This document shows, piece after piece, positions 22,848 to 32,593 of a DNA stretch of 64,000 bases (position 1 is the stretch's first letter; each line of letters opens with the position of its first letter). This DNA is from Takashimella koratensis. Its lineage: Eukaryota > Basidiomycota > Tremellomycetes > Trichosporonales > Tetragoniomycetaceae. Location of the stretch: NCBI GenBank assembly GCA_003116875.1, contig BCKT01000005.1, forward strand, positions 496,001-560,000, given 5' to 3'. Position numbers and translations under genes: made by a program. The notes below the pieces were generated by a model. That model was not told where the DNA came from, ran no database searches, and worked only from the letters and a program-made list of their open reading frames with translations.

Positions 22848-23865
22848 ATGGCTGAACAGCGCTACAACGAGCTCCTACGAGAATTGAAAGAGTCTGGTGT
22901 CTCAGTAGAGAACGTTACCACATCCCAAGAGTTTCAAATTCTCCAAACTTGTCTCTCCACCGGTAGATCCAATGTTTGCACGGTATGTGTTGCCACCCAT
23001 CTGCCGGCAGGTAGAAACCGCGAGGCTAATGAGACCATCTGGGCTCCACGTTTACGCAGGGCGAAGGAGATGCGCAGAAGAGCGAGAGGGTCAAAGAGAC
23101 GACCAAGGATGATCCGAGATGGATGATCATGGTCGAAGGCCCGGACTGCGTCGAGCCACTCGACAAATCAGAGTTTCCCAATCGAAGCCAGACTGCAATG
23201 CTGCAACAGAATGGCAGGTCGGGTACGGACCCCGATGGCGTCCATTTTGTACAATACAAGCTTACCCAAGGAGAAGAGTCTCTCAAGAGGGCCTGGTCCT
23301 ACGATCTCGCTTCGTATACTGGTCAGACCCCACTCAATGCTAATATTGAACTGGCTCTGGCATACGTCGAGTTTATGAAATGCACTTGTCTTCGCAACGC
23401 CACTCATACGGATTTCCGCATTCACTATTACGTGAGCTGTTATTTGGTACCGGTATGACTAGCGTTAGGCTGATGTGTCAATCATCCGGCAGCGGAGGCA
23501 GTAGCAAGTTCAGCGGCGTTTCTCACACATTCCAGCAACTCGCCTTTGTCTGCAGTATTGGTGAGAGTTTGAAATCGACCAGAAACAGGGCTCCATTGCG
23601 GTCCACGTTGCGCGGGCATAATTCAGTCTCTGATCTGAATGAAGAAATGCCTATTGATCTGTATGTTTTCAGCGACTTGATCCACCCCAAGTCCAAAAAT
23701 GATGATATCAGCGTTGATCCACACCCGATCGAGTGTCTAGGAAGCTCTGATCAAACTCAAACAATGTCTAGGGAGCTATACAAGCCGCTTCGCCCTGTCT
23801 TGCGTGCATTTGAAAACTTTCAAAAACGCAAGCTACAACAGCCAGGGCTGCTTCATGCTAGCTGA
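22848..23865 (+). CDS. unrecognised three-exon protein (about 287 aa)
   Basis: Exons 22848-22982, 23060-23431 and 23509-23865 join in frame (45, 124 and 119 codons with stop) across introns with GTATGT and GTGAGC donors. I do not recognise the family. The start, MAEQRYNELLRELKESG, is a probable helix. The middle is mixed polar sequence (WMIMVEGPDCVEPLDK, VHFVQYKLTQGEESL, then ELALAYVEFMKCTCL). The third exon contains FQQLAFVCSIGESLKSTRN and ends QQPGLLHAS. There is no signal peptide, membrane helix or repeat. Its bases are more AT-rich and its codons less biased than those of neighbouring genes, fitting low expression, rapid evolution or acquisition. The third exon's acceptor (AG before 23509) is chosen because earlier AGs lead into a stop codon. 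A decayed or lineage-specific gene is possible. Confidence 0.55.
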
Positions 23866-24203
23866 CAGGAGAACATGATCTCTCTTTCGCAGTTACCAGG
23901 CTTTCCAAACGTTCGATTGTCCATATTTGCCAGGAATGTTATCATGTCCTCTTTCTTTCTACATTTCGATTCTCTGTGCCTGCGCTGTGTACTCGTCGAG
24001 CCGAATAAAAGCGGCTGTATCCAAGCCCTCTAAAGTTTTCGGGGTGCAGTGCGAGATGTTCAGGCCATCGCGTGCTCCCATGACAGTCAATCGTCCCGGA
24101 TGCATGCTTTATGTCTAGCCATTTTACTCAACACGCGACTTCAGCGCACAACCATGACTCAGCCTTGCCCAAGTCAATCCACCTCCGTTCCACGCATTTT
24201 CAC
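23866..24203. other. convergent intergenic region
   Basis: 338 bases between the orphan gene and the NSRP1-like gene, presumably both 3' untranslated regions. Nothing else recognised. Confidence 0.6.
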
Positions 24204-25682
24204 CTACTCCCCCTCCTTGGGCTTCTTCTTGGCCTCTGTATCAGCCTCATCCCTTGCCCTCTTCCTCGCCAAGAACCTCTCTTTTGCCTCATTCCTCCTC
24301 CGCTCCGCTTCACCATCATCACCTTCCCTTCTCCTTCTTGCCGCCTCTTCTTCCTCCTTCCTCTTCCTCTCCTGTTCCTCCCTCTTCTTCCTCTCTTCCT
24401 CCTTCACCTGCTCGGCCAACCTCTTCCTCTCCCTTGCCATGCGTTCTTGATAACTCGCCGCGGACCCGACCGCTCTGCTCACGTACGGCGTCTCCACCCC
24501 TGCCCCTGCCTCTTCCTCATCGCCCTTCCCGCCAAACCCAGCAGGGAGGACGGGTTTCGGTTTCTTAGTGATATTGAGCCCAGCTTTGAGGAGAGAACGT
24601 TTATCCACCACCTCTCCTTCATCGTTCACTTCGACTTCTTTCTTCGTCGAAGTGTTGAAGGAGGAAGTACCGGCTTTGCGTGCTTCGGCAGCAAGAAGAG
24701 GGTCGTATTCTTCTTCTTCGTCGTAGGAGATCTGAGTAGGTGGTTTGATCGCGAGGGAGGGCCCAGAGGAGGTCGAGCCGGAAGCAGAGGCAGCAACGGC
24801 AGCGGCGTGTTTCGCTTCGCTGTCTTCCAGCATGGACTGGTACAGTGCCGTCAAACCGGGACCCTTTTGGCTCTTCCGTAGCGCCTCTGAAGAGTGGTAT
24901 ACCATCAGCACGCGCTCATTGTCATCTACCTTTCTCCTCTCCGCTTGCTCTCGTTCGAAACGGGGACCACATCGCAAGTCCACAATTGACCGACCCAACT
25001 CACCTTCGCGCTTCTTCTCCTCTTCCTCGGCTTTCCTAACCTCCTCCATCTGTCTCTTATACGCTTCCGTCACAAACTTCTCTTTATCATCAAACTCTCC
25101 ACCTTCCTTCTCCCTTTCCAGCGCCAGCATCTTCTCCTCTGCTCTCAACTTATCCAACCGTCTTGTCTGAGCGCTGGCGAGGAAGTTCTCGATATATTTT
25201 GGTTTTCGATCTGCAGATTCGGCTTTCTTCGCGACTTCTGCGGCGCGTTCGGCAGCTTTCATACCGTCGTAGACACCGTCGTAGTCGTAGACGCTTTGAT
25301 CGATCTTGAGGGCTTCTTCACGCTGCCGTCGCTCGCTGCGGGACATGGTCGCGGTTGAAGGGTTGGAGTTGGTTCGTGCGGCGAGGTGAGGTGCACCGCC
25401 ACTGGTGCTAGTGCTGGGTTTAGACTTGGAGAAAAGGGCTGCCGAGGGAGGTGGTCGAGAGGCAGGCGCTTCGTCATCGTCGTCGAACAAGCTGACGCCC
25501 TTGGGTTTGGGAGGTTTGGATGTTTGGGAAGGGACGGAGGAAGAGGAGGGACCGGATTGCTTGGCTTTTGCCATGAGCAGTTCGAGGTTGGACATGGGTC
25601 CGCCAGGGGACGGTGCGGGACCCAACCCGCTCGGTTTGGATGCGGCCCCGCCGAAAGAGAAGGATATCTTGCCTTCGGACAT
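24204..25682 (-). CDS. NSRP1-like nuclear speckle splicing regulator (DUF2040)
   Basis: The start at 25682 gives MSEGKISFSFGG, typical of fungal members; an in-frame ATG nine codons earlier (25709) is possible. Residues 1-130 are Ser/Pro-rich. The DUF2040 core follows: ALKIDQSVYDYDGVYDGMK, then KPKYIENFLASAQTRRLDKLRAEE, then GEFDDKEKFVTEAYKRQMEE. That is the CCDC55/NSRP1 signature. A 117-base intron at 25003-24887 (GTGAGT...CTGATG...TTCAG) follows. It has no stop and is a multiple of three, so the frame stays open through it. The C-terminal half is Lys/Arg/Glu-rich coiled coil ending in an NLS-like tail (ARKRARDEADTEAKKKPK). In animals NSRP1 sits in nuclear speckles and affects splice-site choice. 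Here the role is inferred from the domain. Confidence 0.82.
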   Translation of the reverse strand: MSEGKISFSFGGAASKPSGLGPAPSPGGPMSNLELLMAKAKQSGPSSSSVPSQTSKPPKPKGVSLFDDDDEAPASRPPPSAALFSKSKPSTSTSGGAPHLAARTNSNPSTATMSRSERRQREEALKIDQSVYDYDGVYDGMKAAERAAEVAKKAESADRKPKYIENFLASAQTRRLDKLRAEEKMLALEREKEGGEFDDKEKFVTEAYKRQMEEVRKAEEEEKKREGELGRSIVDLRCGPRFEREQAERRKVDDNERVLMVYHSSEALRKSQKGPGLTALYQSMLEDSEAKHAAAVAASASGSTSSGPSLAIKPPTQISYDEEEEYDPLLAAEARKAGTSSFNTSTKKEVEVNDEGEVVDKRSLLKAGLNITKKPKPVLPAGFGGKGDEEEAGAGVETPYVSRAVGSAASYQERMARERKRLAEQVKEEERKKREEQERKRKEEEEAARRRREGDDGEAERRRNEAKERFLARKRARDEADTEAKKKPKEGE

Positions 25683-26176
25683 GGTTGGGAGGTTGAAGGT
25701 CGGTGGCAAAGTGCAAAGTGAAATGGACCGAGAAATACATCGACTTGGATCGACGGAGTAATTGTTGACCTCCGCCTAGCCGCTGAGTGGCGCTTGTCTG
25801 CAGCGAAAGAGTACTCAATGTGCCTCTTTCTTGGCCTCTTTCAGGACCCTTTCCCGTCCAGACGTAGACGAGTATGATATGTGAATGGAAAATGTTAAGG
25901 GAATGAGAGGGTAGAAGGAAAGGATGAGAGGGTAGAAGGAGAGAAGAGTGGGAAGGCCGGAGGGAGGGGAGCAGGCGTGGAAGAATAGAGAGATGTACGA
26001 ATTGAAAGTTAGCTGATATCTATCTATCTGCGACCGCGAACAATGTTTCCCGCAGCATGCATGAGACCACTCTGGTGCATCAATGAATGTACAAACAACG
26101 AGCCACTCTGCCCGATGCCAAAAATGAACGATGAACGCCCAATCTCCTGCCGCATCCCCAAGACCTAACTCCTCGC
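25683..26176. promoter_or_regulatory. NSRP1 promoter region and RPL3 3' end
   Basis: About 490 bases. Purine-rich DNA at 25890-25980 contains an imperfect direct repeat of GAGAGGGTAGAAGGA. No gene recognised. Confidence 0.5.
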
Positions 26177-27799
26177 TCAAGCCTTGATCTTGAGCTGGCC
26201 GAGGAACTGGGCCTTCTCCTCGGCAGTCTGCCACGAGGTGTGGCCGTGGCTCGAAGTGTCGATGAACTTGAGCTGGACCTTCTCGAGGTGAGCGCGCGAG
26301 GTGTGGATACGGAGAGCCTGGCGGAGAACGACGACACGCTTGCGGGGGCCAACAACGGCACCCTTGAGCATGACAAAGTCGTTCTTGATGTCTGGGTAGT
26401 GAGACCAGCCACCGAGCGGGTTGATGGTCTTCTTGGTGAGGTCGAACTCGGTAGCGCCAGAGTTCTCGTCAGAGCCGTTTCCGATACGGTAGATCTTGTG
26501 GTTGATCGACGTTCGGGAGTAGGTACCCTTGTTACCGGCACGGGCGACGCTAAGGAGGGGGAAAAGGATCAGTACATTGATCGATGAAAGTGAGAAACAA
26601 AGACTCCAACTCACGAGAACATGACCTTGGACGGGTGCCAGGCACCGATACAAGCGACCTTGCGGAGACCACGGTGGGTCTTACGCGGGAGACGGGTAAC
26701 ACCCCAACGGGCAATGACACCCTCAACACCGTGACCCTTGGAGACACCGATGACGTCGATGCACTGGTCCTGCTCGAAGACGGAGCCGACGGTAACCTCC
26801 TTCTCAAAGTGCGACTTGGCGAACTCGACCTTGTCGGCGACAGAACCACCGTTAACCTGGATCTCCATAAGGTGGGCCTTCTTCTGCTTGAGGCCAGTCT
26901 TGGAGAGCTGGGTGTGGGCGAGGACACGGACGACGGTGCAGTACTTCTTGATACGCTCAATCTCGCGGGCGACCGACTGGCCGTTGCCCTCAGAGTGCTT
27001 CTTGGCGTAACGGGTGAAAGCCTTCTTCTTCGATCGGTACCAGTTCTTGTAGAAGCGACGCTTGACCTCGTCGCTGAGGTGCTCGGCCCAAACGGTGGTG
27101 AGCGAACGGAGGCCACGGGGAGTCTCGACGTAACCGACAACACCGACGACGACAACGGGAGGGGTCTCGAGGACGGTAACGGCCTCAACAACCTCACGCT
27201 TGTGCATCTCTGCGGGTGGGGTCAGTAATCATTCTTCCCTCGACACCGGACCCTATCCCCAGTCCTTGACCTCCCCAGCCTTTTCTTCATCTCTCCTCGT
27301 CGTCATCCCTTTTCCTCCCTCTCTTCATGCCCCCCCCATCATAAAAGAAATGAAAAACCTACTCGATCCTGGGCGGTCGAGGTCACGGACGACGTGGGAC
27401 ATGCCGGCCTTGTAGCCCATGAAAGCGGTCAGGTGGACGGGCTTCTTGGGGTCGTCCTTGGGGAACGCCTTAACTCGGCCACGGAGCGAGCGTGCGCGCT
27501 TCCTGGGGAGGAAGGCAAGCGAACCGGAACGAGGCTCCTCGTACTGGGGAAAGTCAGCATGCCGTCGACTCTGGACAACCATCTTCTTCGCCAGCATCCT
27601 ATCATTCTATCCCATCCTCTCTTGACTGCGAGCCAACCCCTCGACAACGCCTGGTGGTCGTCTGCCCATCCGCCAATTGAATCGCAACCATCGCACCCAG
27701 CCATGCTCATCGCTTGCTCTACCCGTATCCTCCTAGCCCCCACTCCAATCCAGCCATCACCACATCTACCGAGCGTATACGCACCTTTCGGTGAGACAT
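26177..27799 (-). CDS. RPL3: 60S ribosomal protein L3 (uL3)
   Basis: Four exons: 27799-27785, 27543-27363, 27209-26615 and 26549-26177. They sum to 387 residues, the same length as yeast Rpl3. The first exon encodes only MSHRK in 15 bases and is followed by a 241-base intron (GTGCGT...CTGACTTTCCCCAG). The start was found by the expected N-terminus [20 protein letters not shown]. Family hallmarks are [57 protein letters not shown] and [17 protein letters not shown]. The protein lies near the peptidyl transferase centre of the large subunit. Strong codon bias fits high expression. Divergent from the small gene at 27970. Confidence 0.98.
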
Positions 27800-27969
27800 C
27801 TTTGTCGAGGTTGGTCGATAAAGATTTTTGAAGAAGTTGAAGGTTGAGGAAGAAGAGAATAGCAATTCGAGACCAAGACTGAAAAACTGGCAGCGCAGGC
27901 AAAGGCAGGATAGCAGCCAGCCAGGCGGTCAAAGGCATCCAAGGGTCCAATCTAATAGGTGGAGGACAG
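27800..27969. promoter_or_regulatory. 170-bp divergent promoter of RPL3 and small gene
   Basis: Only 170 bases separate the two start codons, so both genes must share promoter DNA. No named element recognised. Confidence 0.45.
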
Positions 27970-28342
27970 ATGCCCCCGAGTGTGGCACTTGCTAGACATC
28001 TCCCTGCATTCCTCGTCTCTTCGGACATTAGACCTGCATTTCTTAACGCCGACACTTTCGACGTGATCTCCTCTTCCACTTTTGCTTCCGCAGCCCCTGC
28101 TCATCTCTCGTCAACAATTCACACTCGCACTCTTCCTCGATATCTGCCATCCTCCTCGACCACCAACCTCGTCCATAGCTCATCAGGTAAGTCCCAGCTC
28201 CGCCTTCCTCCCCCATCTCCACCCCCTAGTCCCTTCCATCCCTCTGCCAGGTCCCCCAAGGACGACAACATATCCCATTTTTCTCTCAGTCCGGGGGATA
28301 CATTCCCAGACAGGTCGCAACTTCTCCACGCGGTCGTCTTGA
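27970..28342 (+). CDS. small unrecognised protein, possibly mitochondrial (about 89 aa)
   Basis: Two exons, 27970-28186 and 28290-28342, joined across a GTAAGT...TCTCTCAG intron (phase 1), encode about 89 residues beginning MPPSVALARHLPAFLVSSD and ending HSQTGRNFSTRSS. The sequence is rich in Ser, Thr, Arg and Ala with few acidic residues, which looks like a mitochondrial presequence, but no domain follows. Other acceptors are possible, so the C-terminus is uncertain; one alternative reading ends with an Arg-rich tail. The gene may be an artefact of the RPL3 bidirectional promoter, or may have further exons I could not define. Confidence 0.35.
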
Positions 28343-29180
28343 TCGTTTCCGTGGGCTTAGGAGGGGCATCAGTCGTTTCCGTGCAATGAGGTCTTTATTT
28401 TCATAGTTACCCTGAGGGGGACTCTGGCAATTGCTCTACATCTTGGTCTCAGGCGTTCAGTTGAAAAATTGATCGGGAATGACCGCTGATCTCATTGTGT
28501 TTGTCAGTCTTGTCGCGGCGGTTATCGTCAGATGGACTTGACAGCTAGGATGTAGATGAGAGCGAGATGGAGAGTACAAGAATAGGTTGATAGGCTGCGA
28601 CGATGTACGGGGGATCTATCTTTATGTCTTTGCTCAGAGGATGTCGTCTTTGGTCGTGCTTCTGTATGTCTTCCGCTACCAAGAAGCCTGCGTCAGGTTC
28701 GGCTTGATTTCTCTGGTCTCAAGATCTGTTGTGAAGCACACGCCTCGAGCACATGCCACGAGCATTTGCCTCTTCAGCAGCACCTTGGACTTGAGCAGTG
28801 CCTCGGCTCTTGAGCACCGACCATCTCGTTGCAGGACTGGGCTCGAGATCATTAGCCGCCTCGTCATTTGCTTGACTTGATAGCCCAATTGTCAGCTCGG
28901 ATTCCAGATCTGGGTTGTCGAAAGATTATCACATTTATGGTTGAGATCACGACGGCGGTTAAAGGGAGGGCGTGATTAAGTGACGCTAGTGAGATTCGAC
29001 ACGGAGCGGACGTGGCACGATTGCCTTTTTTTTGCCTTATTTTTTTTTTCTTCCGGCGGCTGGCTGGGGTGTGCTGGGTGGGTTCTACTCGATTCCATCC
29101 TAGTCCTCCCTCTTCTTCCCTCTTCCTCCTCATCTCTCTCCCCCTCACACCCACCTCCCCTCTCTTTCAAAAGAACAATC
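28343..29180 (+). promoter_or_regulatory. MET6 upstream region
   Basis: About 840 bases. Long T tracts at 29027-29049 and a nearly pure C/T stretch at 29098-29165 lie just before the MET6 start, a layout common in highly expressed fungal genes. No other gene supported. I did not see a clear Cbf1 or Met31 site. Confidence 0.5.
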
Positions 29181-31804
29181 ATGGTTCAGTCCGCTGTTCT
29201 CGGCTACCCCCGTATCGGTGTCAACCGTGCCATCAAGAAGGTACGTCCCTCTTTCCCCTTCCACTCTCAAACCTCACCTCTCCCACAAAACCCCCACTTT
29301 CCTTGCACCTTTCTTTGAACCAAGCTGACCAAACCTACTCAGGCCGTCGAGTCTTACTGGGGCGGCAAGTCCTCTGAGGAGCAGCTCCAGGCCACTGCCA
29401 AGGCCGTCCGCAAGGAGCGATGGGAGTCCATCAAGGCCGCTGGCGTCGACGTGATCCCGTCGTAAGTGTCTTTCCATCCTCTCCTGGTGCAAACGTGGCA
29501 GGCCAAGAATGGAGGAACGTGCATTCTTCCCCCACTGTCAACCTACCAAACTCCACCCAACATACCGCGTCGCGCCGTAAATTCCCGCGTTGAACCACCG
29601 CTGACCATTCCACCCCTTCCCCTTTCCTATTATAGCGGCGAGTTCACCCTCTACGACCACCTCCTTGACCACTCGTACAACTTCAACGTTGTCCCGGAGC
29701 GATTCACCTCGCAGGGTCTCTCCCCCCTCGACACCTACTTCGGTGAGTCCCTGAAGCTGCCGTCTGTCCGTCTTTTGACCAGCTGTTAACGACATCAGCC
29801 ATGGGCCGTGGTCACCAGGACCGCGCCAAGGGCGTTGATGTTGCCGCCAACGAGATGGGCAAGTTCTTCGACTCCAACTACCACGTCGTCAAGGTCGACC
29901 ACTCGCCCAGCACCGAGTTCAAGCTCGTCCGCAACCAGGCCCTCGAGGAGTACAAGGAGGCCAAGGAGCTCGGCATCACCACCCGTCCCGTCATCTTCGG
30001 TCCCATCACCTACCTCTCGCTCGTCCGCAAGTCCCGTGACGCCCCGGCCGACTACACCCCGCTCGACTCGCTCGACGCCCTCCTCCCGGTCTACACCCAG
30101 CTCCTTACCGAGCTCAAGGAGGCCGGTGTCGAGTACGTCCAGATGGACGAGCAGATCCTCGTCACCGACAAGGGAGAGTCCCTCGCCGCCGAGTTCAAGA
30201 AGGTCTACGAGGCCCTTGCCCCCGTCGCCCCCAAGATCGTCCTCACCACCGCCTACGGCCGTGTCGGCAAGTCGATCGAGTTCCTCAAGGACCTCCCCAT
30301 TGCCGCGCTCCACCTCGACCTCGACCGTGAGCCCAAGCAGCTCGACGCTGTCCTCGCCGCCCTCAAGCCGACCACCATTGCCATCGAGCTCGGTGTCGTC
30401 TCTGGCCGTAACATTTGGAAGAACGACCTCAAGGCCTCCAAGTCCCTCGCCGAGAAGGCCGTTGCCGAGCTCGGTGCCGAGCGCGTCACCGTCTCGACCT
30501 CGTCGTCCCTCCTCCACACCCCGATCTCCGTCAAGGTCGAGGACAAGCTCACCGCTGAGCAGCTCAGCTGGCTCTCGTTCGCCCAGGAGAAGTGCGAGGA
30601 GGTCGCCGCTCTCGCTGGCGCTTTGAACGGCACCGAGTCGGCCGTCTTCGAGCAGAACACCAAGGACATTGCTGCTCGTCGTGAGTTTGAGCGCAACTCG
30701 GACTCTGCCGTCCGTGACCGTCTCGCCGCCGTCACCCCGGAGCAGTACGCCCGTAAGGACGCTTTCCCCGTCCGTCGTGAGGCCCAGAAGAAGCACCTCA
30801 ACCTCCCCAAGTTCGCCACCACCACCATCGGTTCGTTCCCCCAGACCAAGGAGATTCGTCTCGCTCGCGCCAAGTTCGGCAAGGGTGAGCTCACCCAGGA
30901 GGAGTACGAGAAGGCCATGGAGAACGAGATCAAGGCGGTTGTCGACTTCCAGGAGAAGGTCGGACTCGACCTCCTCGTCCACGGCGAGCCCGAGCGTAAC
31001 GACATGGTCCAGTACTTTGGCGAGCAGCTCACCGGCTTCATCTTCACCCAGCTTGGTTGGGTTCAGTCTTACGGCTCGCGTTACGTTCGCCCGCCCATTG
31101 TCGTCTCTGACGTCTCTCGCCCGGCTCCCATGACCGTTCGCTGGTCGTCGTACGCCCAGAGCATCACCAAGCTCCCGATGAAGGGTATGCTTACCGGCCC
31201 CGTCACCATCCTCAACTGGTCGTTCCCCCGTGCCGACATCTCCAAGGAGGTCCAGGCCTTCCAGCTCGCCCTCGCCCTCCGTGACGAGGTTGTTGACCTC
31301 GCCAACGCCGGCATCCGCGCCATCCAGGTCGACGAGCCCGCGATCCGTGAGGGTCTCCCTCTCCGCAAGGAGGACTGGGACAACTACCTCCGCTGGGCTG
31401 TTGACTCGTTCCGTCTCTCCACCTCGGGCGTCGAGAACGACATCCAGGTCCACTCGCACTTCTGCTACTCGGACTTTGGAGACATCTTCCCCCACATCCA
31501 GCGTCTCGACGCCGACGTCATCTCGATCGAGGCTTCCAAGGCCGACCTCAAGCTCCTCGACGTCTTCGCGTCGTACGGCTACTCGAACGAGATCGGCCCC
31601 GGTGTATACGATATCCACTCGCCCCGTGTCCCCTCCGAGCAGGAGATCAAGGACCGTCTCGCCGCGTTCGCCAAGGCTCTCCCGGCCGACCTCCTCGTCG
31701 TCAACCCGGACTGTGGTCTCAAGACCCGTGGCTGGAAGGAGACTGAGGAGTCGCTCGCCAACCTCGTCGCCGCCGCCCGCTGGGCCCGTGAGAACCTCAT
31801 CTAG
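29181..31804 (+). CDS. MET6: cobalamin-independent methionine synthase
   Basis: Four exons (29181-29240, 29343-29461, 29636-29742, 29799-31804) give 763 residues, close to yeast Met6 at 767. The enzyme moves a methyl group from 5-methyltetrahydropteroyl-triglutamate to homocysteine in the cytosol. The N-terminus is MVQSAVLGYPRIGVNRAIKK. The duplicated barrel motif appears as TTTIGSFPQTKEIR near 30820. The zinc ligands are present in VHSHFCYSDF (His and Cys, near 31450) and in NPDCGLKTRGW near the C-terminus (Cys). Very strong C-ending codon bias fits high expression. That bias also leaves a 721-codon open frame on the opposite strand, which I do not regard as a gene. Confidence 0.98.
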
Positions 31805-32593
31805 ATCAACGTCTAGCCGAGGGTACTGCTTCGGGGCATAGGGGATATCCCCTCCTAAGCAGTCGTCGAGTTTCTGGTTTAGTCTTGTGGTTTCTTTCTT
31901 TTTCATTCTCATTGCATTCGAGCGCTTCAACAGCTCATCCCCAATTCCCCTCATCCACACATTCCCATCACTTTGTATATACCCAGCGCACTCTCAGCGC
32001 AACCTTTCGTTATTTTTCTCCACTTCTCTCTCTCTCTTTCTCACTCTCTCAATTCTCCTTTCGCTCTCTGAGCCTCTCCATTGTTTCTGGTGTTCCCTCG
32101 TTTTCCCGTTGTGCACAAAGAAGGAAGGAGAAGCGAAAAAAGCAATCCAAGAAAGGTGGAAAAAAGGGGGAAAGCAGTACACCCCTAGGAGTCAGCAGCA
32201 AGCAGCAGCAGCAGCAGTAGCAGCAGCAGTACGTAGAGTCGAACAAAAATATGAAAGCCTGTTCAACCGGCACAAACTTTAGTTGGGTGAGGGTTGAGAC
32301 TGGGAACAACGGGTACCTGTTCCTGACACTGACGAGGAGAGGTGGGGACTGCAAGTGCGCACGAGGACGAGACTGACGACGACGAGGGTTGATGGTAAGG
32401 TCAAGATGGCTTCCGAACTCCGAGGTGTTGAGGGATGTTGATCTGGCGAGAGTGGCACTTTTGGGCTGTGGTTAAATGACCTCCACTTGTAAGCGTGTTT
32501 CATCGCATCACACGCAGCGTCATTGTCGACTTATTGTTCATTTCTTCCTGCTCATCCATCCATCCACCTCTCCTCCTTCTTCACATCTCAGCC
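31805..32593. other. MET6 3' end and prenylcysteine oxidase promoter region
   Basis: About 790 bases. They include T/C-rich DNA with (CT)n runs at 32015-32070, a purine-rich block at 32120-32175, and an interrupted CAG trinucleotide repeat at 32193-32230. The open frames here show only composition-driven sequence. No gene supported. Confidence 0.5.

Noticed and set aside
27545..27784. snoRNA inside RPL3 intron 1
   Set aside because: L3 introns host box C/D snoRNAs in animals, but I found no paired C (RTGATGA) and D (CTGA) boxes closed by a stem here.
29795..31960. 721-codon open frame on the - strand
   Set aside because: It lies entirely opposite MET6 apart from its ends and its residues (Leu, Val, Gly, Asp, Glu excess) mirror MET6 codon bias. 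No known domain.
32193..32230. CAG repeat as part of a poly-Gln protein
   Set aside because: The surrounding frame shows only biased low-complexity sequence and lies in the MET6 3'/oxidase promoter gap.
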